Of a DNA stretch of 46,834 bases, positions 23,186 through 32,401 are shown piece by piece. Each line of letters starts with the position of its first letter. Within the stretch, counting starts at the first letter, position 1. Position numbers and translations under genes: made by a program. The notes below the pieces were generated by a model. The model ran no database searches. It was not told the DNA's origin and saw only the letters and a list, made by a program, of their open reading frames with translations. Origin of the DNA: Flaviflexus huanghaiensis. Lineage in GTDB: Bacteria; Actinomycetota; Actinomycetes; Actinomycetales; Actinomycetaceae. Location of the stretch: the NCBI RefSeq assembly GCF_014118685.1, contig NZ_JACFAK010000017.1, forward strand, positions 1-46,834, given 5' to 3'.

Positions 23186-25852
23186 GTGACCTCCTCTCCC
23201 CTCAATGATGCTCTCGATATCCTCGCCGACCGCTTCGGAGAGGATCCCCCGGCAGATGATGTCTACGAGGCTTTCCATGCGTGGGTTGAGTCCACGGATA
23301 AGGGACTCTATCCACACCAGGACGAGGCACTGCTTGCTGCCCTCGACGGCGACCATCTCATCGTCTCGACGCCAACGGGATCGGGCAAGTCGATGATTGC
23401 GATGGCGGCGCTGTTCGTCGCCCTCTCGCAGGGCCGGAGCGGCTACTACACGGCACCTCTCAAAGCGCTCGTCTCGGAGAAGTTCTTTGACCTCATTGGA
23501 CTGTTCGGCGCTGCGAACGTCGGTATGGTGACGGGTGATTCGACGATCAATGCCGACGCCCCGATCATCTGTTGCACGGCAGAAATCCTCGCTAATGTCG
23601 CCCTGCGGGAGGGCAAGGCTGCGGACGCAGGCGTTGTCATCTCCGATGAGTTCCACTTCTTCTCTGAACCGGATCGCGGCTGGGCCTGGCAGGTACCGCT
23701 CCTCGAGCTCACCAGCTCCCAGCACGTGCTCCTCTCAGCGACGCTCGGTGACACGTCGGCCTTCGTCACGGATCTCGAGCGGCGAACCGACCGCCGGGTG
23801 TCGATCATCGATGATGCTGAGCGCCCAGTGCCGCTGAGCTATACCTACTCTCTTGAATCAGTGTCGGAGACAGTCAAGGAGCTCGTGTCGACGCATCGCT
23901 CCCCCGTCTACATCGTCCACTTCTCCCAAGCAGCGGCGGTGTCTGCCGCGACGGAGCTTCAGTCCGTCGCCCTGTCCTCGAAGGAACAGAAGGCGGCGAT
24001 CGCGGACGCGATCGGCGACTTCCGATTCGGGCCGGGCTTCGGCGCTGTCTTGTCCCGCCTCCTGAGGGCTGGCATCGGCGTTCATCATGCCGGCATGCTC
24101 CCCCGCTACCGCAGGCTCGTCGAGAAACTCGCCCAGCGAGGGGTGCTGCGTGTCATCTGCGGGACGGACACCCTCGGCGTCGGCATCAACGTTCCGATCC
24201 GCACGGTCCTCCTCACGTCGCTCGCGAAGTTCGATGGGGAGAAGCAGCGGCAGCTGTCGGCCCGCGAATTCCATCAGATCGCCGGCCGCGCCGGGCGCGC
24301 CGGCTTCGACACGACCGGCGAGGTCGTCGTCCAAGCCCCCGAGCACGAGATCGAGAATGCCAAAGCCGAGGCAAAGGCGGCCGAGAGGAAGAAGAAGGCG
24401 CAGAAGAAGAAGCCACCCGAAGGTCAGGTCAACTGGACCCGGGCAACGTTCGACCGCCTCATCTCCGCCCAACCTGAGACTCTCGAGTCGAGGATGAGAA
24501 TCTCGCACGCGATGATGCTCCAGGTCCTCGCGCGGCCTGGCGATCCGGTCATGAACGTGTATCGGCTCCTCACGGACAACTATGAGCCGAAGCGGCAGTC
24601 GAATCCGCTGTTGCGCACAGCGGTCGAAATTTACGTCTCGTTGCGGGCGGCGGGCGTCATCATCCACCGAGATCGCGACTGGCGGGATGCGAACCCTGGA
24701 AAACCCGCTATCGAGCTCGCCCGGGAGGTCCCGGACGACTTCGCCCTCAACGCGCCGCTGTCGCCCTTCGCCCTCGCGTCACTCGATCTTCTGGACACTG
24801 AGTCGCCGGAGTACGCGCTCGACGTCGTCTCCATCATCGAAGCCGTCCAGGAAGACCCCCGGCCGATTCTCATGGCACAACGGAATGAGGAGCGCGGCAT
24901 TGCGATCAGCGCGATGAAGGCCGAAGGTATGGATTACAACGAGCGGATGGCGCGCGTCGATGAGATTACGTGGCCGACTCCGCTCGCCGAGCTCCTCAAC
25001 CCTGCCCTCGAGATCTACCGGCAGACCAATCCGTGGATCGCCGAGTACGAACTGTCGCCCAAGTCCGTCGTCCGCCACATGGTCGAGCACTCGATGACGT
25101 TCTCCGACCTCATCTCCCGCTACGATGCGGCCCGGAGCGAAGGCGTCGTCCTCCGCTATCTCACCGACACGTACAAGGCGCTCAAGCAGATCATCCCGGC
25201 CGATGCTTTGACGGACGAGCTCGATGACATCATCTCCTGGCTCGGTGAGCTCGTCCGCTCGGTCGACTCCTCTCTCATTGCTGAGTGGGAGGCGCTAGCC
25301 GACGGCATCATCGACGATGACGAGATCATGGAGCACACACGGATCCCGCAGGGCGGGATGGAGCGGGCCTTCGGCGCACGCGAGGACGGGACGGTCCCCA
25401 TGACCGCCAATCTCCACGCGTTCCGCACGCGGGTGAAGAACTGGCTGTGGCGCTTCGTCGAGGCCGCCGCCGATGAGAATGTCGAACGGCTTGCGGCGAT
25501 GTCCACGCCCTCGTTCCTCGAACAGCCGCAGCGCCTTGACACCGACCGTTGGAACAATTTCCTCGATAGCTACTTCGAAGACCACGAGTGGTTGGGGGCG
25601 GACACGAACTCCCGGTCCGCTTCGTTCGTCACCTTCAACGAATCGCCGGAAGCGGCCGACTTCGTCGATATGGGGCTGTCAGATGACGCTGCGCAGAACG
25701 CCGCCTCGCAGGGGTATTGGCTTGTCCACCAGACCATCGACGATGGCGAGGAGTCGCGCGATACCGAGTTCGTCGCCGTCATCGACGTCCAGCAGAGCGG
25801 TGCCACGGATGAGCTGGTCGCCCAGCTGATTAGGATAGGAGACGTTGTCTAG
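23186..25852 (+). CDS. SKI2/Mtr4-like DEAD/DEAH-box RNA helicase (DUF3516 type)
   Basis: About 888 aa from GTG 23186 (VTSSPLNDALDILADRFG). The frame is open to GTG 23123, and neither start has a good ribosome site, so the start is uncertain and possibly leaderless. Helicase motifs occur in order: STPTGSGKS (Walker A), TAPLKALVSEK (Ia), DEFH (II), SATLGD (III), GVHHAGMLPRYR and CGTDTLGVGINVP (IV/V), and QIAGRAGRAG (VI). A basic insert (KAEAKAAERKKKAQKKK) follows, then a long helical C-terminal half as in actinobacterial DUF3516 helicases. The family is related to exosome RNA helicases, so a role in RNA turnover is likely. The stop is 10 bp before the YggS-type gene. Confidence 0.9.
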   Translation: MTSSPLNDALDILADRFGEDPPADDVYEAFHAWVESTDKGLYPHQDEALLAALDGDHLIVSTPTGSGKSMIAMAALFVALSQGRSGYYTAPLKALVSEKFFDLIGLFGAANVGMVTGDSTINADAPIICCTAEILANVALREGKAADAGVVISDEFHFFSEPDRGWAWQVPLLELTSSQHVLLSATLGDTSAFVTDLERRTDRRVSIIDDAERPVPLSYTYSLESVSETVKELVSTHRSPVYIVHFSQAAAVSAATELQSVALSSKEQKAAIADAIGDFRFGPGFGAVLSRLLRAGIGVHHAGMLPRYRRLVEKLAQRGVLRVICGTDTLGVGINVPIRTVLLTSLAKFDGEKQRQLSAREFHQIAGRAGRAGFDTTGEVVVQAPEHEIENAKAEAKAAERKKKAQKKKPPEGQVNWTRATFDRLISAQPETLESRMRISHAMMLQVLARPGDPVMNVYRLLTDNYEPKRQSNPLLRTAVEIYVSLRAAGVIIHRDRDWRDANPGKPAIELAREVPDDFALNAPLSPFALASLDLLDTESPEYALDVVSIIEAVQEDPRPILMAQRNEERGIAISAMKAEGMDYNERMARVDEITWPTPLAELLNPALEIYRQTNPWIAEYELSPKSVVRHMVEHSMTFSDLISRYDAARSEGVVLRYLTDTYKALKQIIPADALTDELDDIISWLGELVRSVDSSLIAEWEALADGIIDDDEIMEHTRIPQGGMERAFGAREDGTVPMTANLHAFRTRVKNWLWRFVEAAADENVERLAAMSTPSFLEQPQRLDTDRWNNFLDSYFEDHEWLGADTNSRSASFVTFNESPEAADFVDMGLSDDAAQNAASQGYWLVHQTIDDGEESRDTEFVAVIDVQQSGATDELVAQLIRIGDVV

Positions 25853-25862
25853 GAGGAGTGTC

Positions 25863-26540
25863 ATGATCGGTGAGCGTTTTCAGCGGTTGAAGGCCGAGGT
25901 TGACGAGGCGTCGGGAGGCCGCACGAGAATCCTCCTCGCCGCCAAGCATCAGGCCCCGGAGGCCGTCCTCGAGGCCCTCAATGCTGGCGCGACCCTCATC
26001 GGGCACAACATCATCCAGCAGCTCACCGCGTCGGAGGAGGCGCTGAGGGAGATGGGCGCACCCGAGCACGAGACCCACGTCATCGGCCACGTCCAGTCCA
26101 ACAAGGCCCGGCCCGCCCTCATCGACGCCGGCACTATCGAGACCGTTGACTCCCTCAAGACAGCGCGCCGCCTCAACACTGTCGCAGGCGACCTGGGAGT
26201 CACCTGTAGCATCTACCTTCAGATCAACTCCTCTGGAGCCTCGTCGCAGTTCGGCGTCGCACCGGAAGACACTCTCGAACTCGCGGAGCAGATCTTCGCC
26301 CTCCCCCATCTCACTCTCACCGGGCTCATGTCCATCGGCGCCAACACGACCGACGATCAGACCGTCCGTGCGTCCTTCGCGACGACGAGGAAGCTCGCCG
26401 AGCAGCTCCGCGCCGAGGGGCATCTGGGATGCCGGGAGCTGTCGATGGGGATGAGCGGTGACTGGCGCATCGCCATCGACGAGGGCTCTACGATCATCCG
26501 CGTCGGCCGGCAGGTGTTCGGAGAGCGCGACAGAGCCTGA
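25863..26540 (+). CDS. YggS/PROSC-family PLP-binding protein
   Basis: 225 aa. ATG 25863 has AGGAGG at 25851-25856. The PLP lysine is in ILLAAKHQ (Lys28), followed by AGATLIGHNIIQQL in place of the usual FGENRVQE. HVIGHVQSNKARP (the IGxxQxNK motif), SGDWRIAIDEGSTIIRVGR and the terminal FGER agree with the family, which keeps free PLP in balance and has no catalytic domain of its own. The change of the conserved FGEN to IGHN near the active site is unusual. It is cotranscribed with the helicase, only 10 bp apart, rather than with cell-division genes as in many Actinobacteria. Confidence 0.88.
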   Translation: MIGERFQRLKAEVDEASGGRTRILLAAKHQAPEAVLEALNAGATLIGHNIIQQLTASEEALREMGAPEHETHVIGHVQSNKARPALIDAGTIETVDSLKTARRLNTVAGDLGVTCSIYLQINSSGASSQFGVAPEDTLELAEQIFALPHLTLTGLMSIGANTTDDQTVRASFATTRKLAEQLRAEGHLGCRELSMGMSGDWRIAIDEGSTIIRVGRQVFGERDRA

Positions 26541-26909
26541 GGAGGCTCGAAGCACGCCAAGTGTTCGCGAGCGCTCACGGCAAAGCTCCATCGACGGACC
26601 ATTGTGGATCACCCAGAGGTGAGTTGGACTCCATCGCAACTTGCCGTTGCCCGGTTGATCGAGAATCGCCGGTTATCGGAGCCGATCCTCGTTAACGTCA
26701 GGCTCGTCAGAATCGGTGTCGACTCCGAGCGGTTCCTGCGCGGGATTCTCCCCAGTAAGAGATCTTTCCTCAGCGAGAGATCGTGACGTACTGCCCTATT
26801 CCTCTCAGGACGACTCTCATCATCTCTGGGAGGTAGAGCAAACCGGAAAATACGGCAGCCTCCGTTGGTCGTCCGGGGCCTGCCGCATCCGTGGATCAGC
26901 CAGTGATTC
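26541..26909. other. 369-bp space without a convincing gene
   Basis: It lies between the ends of the YggS-type gene and cimA, which converge. A 60-codon open frame at 26604-26786 has no ribosome site and no recognisable protein pattern. No clear terminator hairpin with a stem over 8 bp was found. Confidence 0.55.
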
Positions 26910-28508
26910 TCACCTAACGGGGACCCCCGCCTTGAAGAGGCCGTAGATGTAGCCGTCGGTCAGGGCCTCCCACGAGGCCTCGATGATGTCGCGGCCGAGG
27001 CCGACGGTCGCCCAGATGCCGGCCGGGGATGACATCGAGATGATGACGCGGGTCGTCGCGCGGGTTGCCGCTGAGGGGTCGAGGATGCGGACCTTGAAGT
27101 CGATGAGCTCGCAGTCATCGAGCTCCGGATAGACCTGACAGAGGCCGCCACGTAGCGCCTGATCGAGCGCATCAACCGGGCCGACTCCCTCACCGACGGT
27201 GACCGAGCGGCCAGCACCGGTCGAGAGCTTGACGACGGCCTCAGCACCGTTCGATCCATCCGAACTACCCGACAGGTGCGTCGTCCACGACTCGACATCG
27301 AAGTAGGACAGCCGCTCGCCGAAGGCGATCTCCCGGATGAGGAGCTCGACGGACGCATCCGTCGCGTCATACGTGTAGCCCAGCGCCTCAGCATCCTTAA
27401 TCCGCCTCGTCACCTCGGAGAGGACATCGGGACGGTCGGACAGGTCGAGGCCCAGCTCGCGAGCCTTGAGTTCGATCGAGGCACGCCCAGCCATATCGGA
27501 CACAATCATCCGCATATCGTTGCCGACTCGCGCCGGATCGATGTGCTGGTACAGGTCGGCATCGACCCTGATCGCGGAAGCATGGAGGCCCGCCTTGTGG
27601 GCGAAGGCCGAGACTCCGGTGTAGGCCTGACGCCGATACGGTGCGATATTGACAATCTCGGCGACCGCATGGGACACGCGCGACAGGTCCGCCAACTGAT
27701 CGTCGGTCACGACCTTCCGTCCCATCTTCAAATGAAGGTTGGCTACGGTCGTCAGAATGTTGGCGTTACCCGTGCGCTCACCGTAGCCGTTGACCGTGCC
27801 CTGAACGTGGGCTGCGCCAGCGGTGACCGCCGCGAGGCTGTTCGCCACCGCCATCTCCCCGTCGTTGTGGGCATGGATACCGATTGTCGCTGTCAGGCCC
27901 TCCTCGTCGAAAAGAGCCGATAGCTCGGTCACGCGGGCGAGAACCGTATCTGGCAAAGCTCCGCCGTTTGTGTCGCAGGCGATGACAGTGCTGGCTCCGG
28001 CCCGGACGGCCTCTTGCGCGACGGCAAAGGTGTAGTCCCGGTCGTCATCGGCCCCGTCGAAGAAGTGCTCGAGGTCGACCATGACCTCACGCCCCTGCTC
28101 GACGAGGTAAGCGACCGTGTCACGGACCATGCGGAGGTTCTCCTCCTCTGTCGTCCGCAGTGCCTTGATGACGTGCCGAGCATCGGACTTCGCGACGAGG
28201 GTGATGATCGGGGCCTGCGAGTTAAGAAGGGCAGCGACCTGCTGATCATCCTCGACAGCGATATTGGCCTTGCGTGTGGCGCCGAAGGCCGCGAGCCGCG
28301 CACGGCTCAGCGGCTGTGTCTTCGCGATCTCCGCGAAGAACTCTGTGTCGCGCGGAATGGCTCCCGGCCACCCTCCCTCGATGATGTCGGCGCCGTAAGC
28401 CTCGAGCATGGGCAGGAGAGTGAGCTTGTCTGCGACAGACAGGTTCATGCCCTCCTGCTGGGCTCCGTCGCGTAGCGTCGTATCGTAGACGAGAACGTCG
28501 CCGCTCAT
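26910..28508 (-). CDS. cimA: (R)-citramalate synthase
   Basis: 532 aa. It begins VLVYDTTLRDGAQQEGMNLS, the DTTLRDGxQ motif with the metal-binding Asp of the isopropylmalate synthase superfamily. GIHAHNDGEMAVANS (metal His pair) and VQGTVNGYGERTGNANI follow, and the C-terminal 130 residues form a LeuA-type regulatory domain. The length and GWPGAIPRDTEFF fit the CimA group rather than LeuA. The enzyme joins pyruvate and acetyl-CoA to make citramalate, a precursor of 2-oxobutyrate for isoleucine. It overlaps ilvE by ATGA and lies in an operon with leuB, which acts later in the same route. The regulatory domain probably senses isoleucine. Confidence 0.9.
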   Translation of the reverse strand: MSGDVLVYDTTLRDGAQQEGMNLSVADKLTLLPMLEAYGADIIEGGWPGAIPRDTEFFAEIAKTQPLSRARLAAFGATRKANIAVEDDQQVAALLNSQAPIITLVAKSDARHVIKALRTTEEENLRMVRDTVAYLVEQGREVMVDLEHFFDGADDDRDYTFAVAQEAVRAGASTVIACDTNGGALPDTVLARVTELSALFDEEGLTATIGIHAHNDGEMAVANSLAAVTAGAAHVQGTVNGYGERTGNANILTTVANLHLKMGRKVVTDDQLADLSRVSHAVAEIVNIAPYRRQAYTGVSAFAHKAGLHASAIRVDADLYQHIDPARVGNDMRMIVSDMAGRASIELKARELGLDLSDRPDVLSEVTRRIKDAEALGYTYDATDASVELLIREIAFGERLSYFDVESWTTHLSGSSDGSNGAEAVVKLSTGAGRSVTVGEGVGPVDALDQALRGGLCQVYPELDDCELIDFKVRILDPSAATRATTRVIISMSSPAGIWATVGLGRDIIEASWEALTDGYIYGLFKAGVPVR

Positions 28509-29641
28509 GCCGACACCCGGTAGGTCCAGCCGTACGGGTCCGGCTCGTGGCCGAGCTGGATGGCGGTGACCTGGTCGTAAATCGACCTCGTCACATCCCC
28601 ACCCGGAACCTGCACGTCGAAGTCACTGCCCGCGATCCGACCGATCGGGGTGACAACGGCGGCGGTGCCGCAGGCGAACACCTCGGCAGCGCGCCCCGAC
28701 GATATGTCCGCAACGAGGCTCTTGAGCGGGATCGTCTCTTCCCTCACAGTAACCCCGCGGTCTCGAAGGATCCTCAGGATGACGCCCCGGGTACCGCCTT
28801 CGAGAATTGAGCCGGTCAGCACCGGCGTCGACACAGAACCATCCTCGTAGACAACAAAGACGTTCATGCCCCCGAGCTCATCGATGTTCTCGTTCGTTGC
28901 GGCGTCAAGGAAGCAGACTTCGTCGTAGCCCTCTTTGTACGCTTCGAGCTTCGGCACGAGCGAGGAGGCATAGTTACCGCCGCACTTCGCGGCGCCCGTG
29001 CCCCCGGGCCCAGCCCGGTGGTAGTCCGGGGAAACCCAGACGGAGATGGGCTGGAAGCCGTTGACGAAGTACGGTCCCGACGGGGAGGCGATGCAGAGGT
29101 AATCGAGCCTCCGGGCTGCTCGCACGCCGAGGAACGGCTCGGTCGCGATGATGAACGGACGCAGATAGAGGGACGAACCGGGTACCGACGGCACCCACTC
29201 CTCATCAGCCCGCACGAGGCCGACAATCGAGGCGAGAAAGTCCTCGACCGGAAGTTCCGGGACGGCGAGACGGCGCGCAGATGCGTTGAGCCTGTGGGCG
29301 TTGAAACCCGGCCTGAACGTCCATATCGAGCCATCATCGTGACGGTATGCCTTGAGCCCCTCGAAGATCTCCTGACCGTAGTGCAGCACCGCTGCGGCAG
29401 GGTCAAGCAGCAGCGGGCCATAGGGTTCGATGACCTTCCCGTGCCACCCCTTCCCCTCCTCATATACGGCGTGCGCCATGTGGTCTGTGAAGTCGACACC
29501 AAAGCTGAGCCGGCCGGCAATCTCGTTCCGCTGAACGGAGGACGCGGGCGCGGGGTTTGGGCGGTACTCCCAGCGCCCGGCCACCTCATCGGAGGTGGGC
29601 AGCGGTAGCGCTGCCGCCTGTTCAAGAGCTGACTGTGTCAT
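28505..29641 (-). CDS. ilvE: Branched-chain amino acid aminotransferase
   Basis: 378 aa, fold-type IV PLP enzyme. YGQEIFEGLKAYRHDDGS, RPGFNAHRLNASARRL and the PLP lysine in GAAKCGGNYASS (Lys219) are diagnostic, with ELGGMNVFVVYEDG later. It transfers the amino group between glutamate and the oxo-acids of valine, leucine and isoleucine. Start ATG 29641 has an AAGGAAG ribosome site, and the gap to leuB is only 11 bp. The stop overlaps cimA. It is the middle gene of leuB-ilvE-cimA. Confidence 0.95.
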   Translation of the reverse strand: MTQSALEQAAALPLPTSDEVAGRWEYRPNPAPASSVQRNEIAGRLSFGVDFTDHMAHAVYEEGKGWHGKVIEPYGPLLLDPAAAVLHYGQEIFEGLKAYRHDDGSIWTFRPGFNAHRLNASARRLAVPELPVEDFLASIVGLVRADEEWVPSVPGSSLYLRPFIIATEPFLGVRAARRLDYLCIASPSGPYFVNGFQPISVWVSPDYHRAGPGGTGAAKCGGNYASSLVPKLEAYKEGYDEVCFLDAATNENIDELGGMNVFVVYEDGSVSTPVLTGSILEGGTRGVILRILRDRGVTVREETIPLKSLVADISSGRAAEVFACGTAAVVTPIGRIAGSDFDVQVPGGDVTRSIYDQVTAIQLGHEPDPYGWTYRVSA

Positions 29642-29652
29642 GAATTCTTCCT

Positions 29653-30708
29653 TCAGATCCGCGCAGCGACAGCGTCGCCGACCTCGGCAGTCGACCGGAC
29701 GAGCGGCGTTCCAGCTTCAGCCGCATCGGCACGCGCCTCCATATCGTCATCGACGGCGGCCATAATCCGCTTCGCTTCGTCGGCAAGACCGAGATGGTCA
29801 AGCATGAGGGCGACAGAGGAGATCGTCGCGATGGGATCCGCCTTCTGCTGCCCCGCGATATCGGGAGCTGAGCCGTGGACGGGTTCGAACATCGACGGGA
29901 AGTCACCCGTCGGATTGATGTTGCCCGAGGCGGCGAGCCCGATGCCGCCGGTGATGGCGCCTGCCTCATCGGTGAGGATGTCGCCGAAGAGGTTGTCGGT
30001 GACAATAACATCGAAACGGGACGGGTCCGTGACAAGGAAGATTGTCGCCGCATCGACATGGAGATAGTCGGTTGTCACACCCGGGTATTCAGCACCGACC
30101 CGCTCGACGGTGCGGCGCCAGAGATGCCCGGCATTGACGAGCACGTTGTGTTTATGAACGAGAGTGAGCCGGTTATCGCGCTCCGTCGCTAGCTCGAACG
30201 CGTATCGGGCGACACGTTCCACGCCGTAGGCCGTGTTGACCGACACTTCCGTCGCAATCTCGTGCGGGGTGTCGACACGGACCGCGCCCCCGTTGCCCGC
30301 GTAAAGTCCCTCGGTGCCTTCGCGGACAACGACGAAGTCAATGTCGCCAGGGTTCGCGAGCGGCGTTGGGACCCCACGGTAGTGCTTCGACGGCCGCAGG
30401 TTGACGTAGTGGTCGAGGTCGAACCTCAGCTTGAGGAGCAGGCCCCGCTCAAGAATGCCGGATGGTAGCGAGGGATCACCGACTGCGCCGAGAAGGATCG
30501 CGTCGTGCTCCTTGATCTGTTCCAGCTCAGCGTCCGGAAGGACCTCTCCCGTGCGGTGCCAGCGCGCGGCACCCAGGTCGAAGTATGTTTCTTCGAGCGT
30601 GACGTCCGAATCACGGAGCGCTGCGCGGAGGACCTTGAGCCCCTCGGCGACGACTTCTGGTCCGATACCGTCACCGGGGATCACGGCAAGCCTGATGGTT
30701 CGATTCAT
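29653..30708 (-). CDS. leuB: 3-isopropylmalate dehydrogenase
   Basis: 351 aa from ATG 30708. The frame is open further, but [19 protein letters not shown] is the canonical start. [14 protein letters not shown] and [20 protein letters not shown] carry the substrate and metal residues, and [13 protein letters not shown] the nucleotide site. It oxidises 3-isopropylmalate in leucine synthesis and also 3-methylmalate in the citramalate route. The latter use explains its pairing with cimA. LeuC and LeuD are not in the window. A hairpin separates it from ilvC, so it likely has its own promoter. Confidence 0.95.
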   Translation of the reverse strand: MNRTIRLAVIPGDGIGPEVVAEGLKVLRAALRDSDVTLEETYFDLGAARWHRTGEVLPDAELEQIKEHDAILLGAVGDPSLPSGILERGLLLKLRFDLDHYVNLRPSKHYRGVPTPLANPGDIDFVVVREGTEGLYAGNGGAVRVDTPHEIATEVSVNTAYGVERVARYAFELATERDNRLTLVHKHNVLVNAGHLWRRTVERVGAEYPGVTTDYLHVDAATIFLVTDPSRFDVIVTDNLFGDILTDEAGAITGGIGLAASGNINPTGDFPSMFEPVHGSAPDIAGQQKADPIATISSVALMLDHLGLADEAKRIMAAVDDDMEARADAAEAGTPLVRSTAEVGDAVAARI

Positions 30709-30760
30709 GTCCTCAATCCTAGCGTTCTGTCCACATGTTGAAATCGCAGGTCCGCAATTC
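30709..30760 (-). promoter_or_regulatory. Possible leuB promoter
   Basis: On the minus strand TTTCAA, a 16-base spacer and TAGGAT precede the leuB ATG, with TAGGAT ending about 7 bases before it. If used, the leuB mRNA would be nearly leaderless. The match to consensus is weak. Confidence 0.3.
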
Positions 30761-30785
30761 GGAAGCGGAGCGGCGTGGCATGAGT

Positions 30786-30813
30786 GGGTGCCCCGGCGTT
30801 GGCCGGGGCACCC
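30786..30813 (-). terminator. Terminator of ilvBNC
   Basis: GGGTGCCCCGGC (30786-30797) and GCCGGGGCACCC (30802-30813) form a perfect 12-bp stem with a 4-base loop, 9 bp after the ilvC stop. There is no U-tract, but the stem is very stable. It lies between ilvC and leuB and divides the cluster into two transcripts. Confidence 0.75.
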
Positions 30814-30822
30814 ACCGTCCAC

Positions 30823-31848
30823 TCACCGGGCTGCGTGTCCGTCAGAGTAGTCCGTGTCGACAGACTTCCACGAGAACATCTTGCGAAGCTCGACGCCGAC
30901 CTTCTCGACTTCGTGGCCCTCGCCGCGCTTGCGCAGCTCCTGGAACTCGGGCCCGCCCTTATCCTGATCAGAGATAAAGCGCTCAGCGAAGGCACCCGAC
31001 TGGATGTCGTCGAGCACCTCCTTCATATTGTCCTTGACGACCGGGGAAATGACCCGAGGCCCCGAGACATAGTCGCCGTACTCGGCCGTGTCCGAGATCG
31101 ACCAGCGCTGCTTCGTCAGACCACCCTCGTTGATGAGGTCGACAATGAGCTTGAGCTCGTGCAGAACCTCGAAGTAGGCAATCTCAGGCTGGTAGCCAGC
31201 CTCGACAAGCGTCTCGAATCCGTACTGAATGAGCTGGGACACGCCACCGCACAGGACAGCCTGCTCGCCGAAGAGATCTGTTTCCGTCTCCTCCGTGAAC
31301 GTGGTCTTAATGACACCTGCGCGGGTTCCACCAATCGCCTTCGCGTAGGACAGGGCAAGCTCCCACGCCTGGCCGGACGCATCCTGCTCGATGGCGATGA
31401 TGTCGGGAACACCGCGGCCTTCGACGTACTGCCGGCGGACCGTATGGCCCGGGCCCTTCGGCGCGACCATACACACGTCGTGATCCGGTGATGGCTTGAT
31501 GTATCCGAACCGGATGTTGAATCCGTGGGCGAAGAAGAGCGCAGCGCCCTTCTTCATGTTCGGCTCAATCTGCTCGGAGTAGATCTTCCGCTGGTGCTGG
31601 TCGGGGGCAAGGATCATGATGACATCTGCGTCCTTGACGGCCTCCTCGACGGGGGCGGTCGCCAGGCCCTGCTCCTGCGCCTTCGCTACAGATGATGATC
31701 CCTCACGAAGGCCGACGACGACCTCGACACCAGAATCCCGCAGGTTGAGCGCGTGCGCGTGACCCTGGGAGCCGTAGCCGATAACAGCGACCTTCTTGGA
31801 CTGGATGATCGAAAGGTCGGCGTCGTCGTCATAGTAGATTTCTGCCAC
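30823..31848 (-). CDS. ilvC: Ketol-acid reductoisomerase
   Basis: 341 aa, class I size. [22 protein letters not shown] is the NADPH-binding glycine loop and SQGHAHA motif. [15 protein letters not shown] and [15 protein letters not shown] hold the two Mg sites, and [13 protein letters not shown] follows. It converts acetolactate or acetohydroxybutyrate to the dihydroxy acid. GTG 31848 has an AAGGAGAACAAC ribosome site. It lies 14 bp after ilvN as the third gene of ilvBNC. Confidence 0.97.
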   Translation of the reverse strand: MAEIYYDDDADLSIIQSKKVAVIGYGSQGHAHALNLRDSGVEVVVGLREGSSSVAKAQEQGLATAPVEEAVKDADVIMILAPDQHQRKIYSEQIEPNMKKGAALFFAHGFNIRFGYIKPSPDHDVCMVAPKGPGHTVRRQYVEGRGVPDIIAIEQDASGQAWELALSYAKAIGGTRAGVIKTTFTEETETDLFGEQAVLCGGVSQLIQYGFETLVEAGYQPEIAYFEVLHELKLIVDLINEGGLTKQRWSISDTAEYGDYVSGPRVISPVVKDNMKEVLDDIQSGAFAERFISDQDKGGPEFQELRKRGEGHEVEKVGVELRKMFSWKSVDTDYSDGHAAR

Positions 31849-31862
31849 AGTTGTTCTCCTTG

Positions 31863-32393
31863 TCAGGCGCGGCGGAGAGCGCGCTCTGCGCTCACTCGTT
31901 CGGATAGGGAGCGCGGGCCGCGGGATATCGCGACAGCGCCCGATTGGACAATCTCTTTGATCCCGTAGGGTGCGAGCGACGTCAGCAGTGCATCGACCTT
32001 GCCCGCAGAACCGGTCGCTTCGATCGTCAGCGCGTCCGGGAAGACGTCGACGACGTGGGCCCGGAACAGTTCGACGAGCTGAAGGACCGACGCCCTGGTC
32101 GAATCGTCCGCGGCCACCTTGATGAGAAGAAGCTCGCGCTGGACCGAGGTGGCGGGTTCAAGGGTGACGATCTTGATGACGTTGATGAGCTTGTTCAGTT
32201 GCTTCGTCACCTGCTCCAAAGGAGCATCCGCAGCGTCGACGACGAGTGTGATCCGGGAGATCTCAGGATCCTCGGTCGGCCCCACTGCGACCGAGTGGAT
32301 GTTGAAAGCCCGCCGCGCAAACAGCGCGGTGACGCGGGTCAGCACACCGGGTTTGTTCTCGACGAGAACCGAAAGCGTATGTCGAGTGTTCAT
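31863..32393 (-). CDS. ilvN: Acetolactate synthase small (regulatory) subunit
   Basis: 176 aa from ATG 32393 with an AAGGAA ribosome site, 8 bp after ilvB. The start [21 protein letters not shown] is the ACT domain that binds valine, with [17 protein letters not shown] following. The C-terminal half ([27 protein letters not shown]) is the second domain typical of full-length IlvN/IlvH. It activates the large subunit and gives feedback inhibition. Confidence 0.96.
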   Translation of the reverse strand: MNTRHTLSVLVENKPGVLTRVTALFARRAFNIHSVAVGPTEDPEISRITLVVDAADAPLEQVTKQLNKLINVIKIVTLEPATSVQRELLLIKVAADDSTRASVLQLVELFRAHVVDVFPDALTIEATGSAGKVDALLTSLAPYGIKEIVQSGAVAISRGPRSLSERVSAERALRRA

Positions 32394-32401
32394 GTTTCCT
32401 T

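Noticed and set aside
26604-26786. 60-codon ORF between the YggS-type gene and cimA
   Set aside because: No ribosome site, no protein-like pattern, and it is within a convergent space where chance frames are common.
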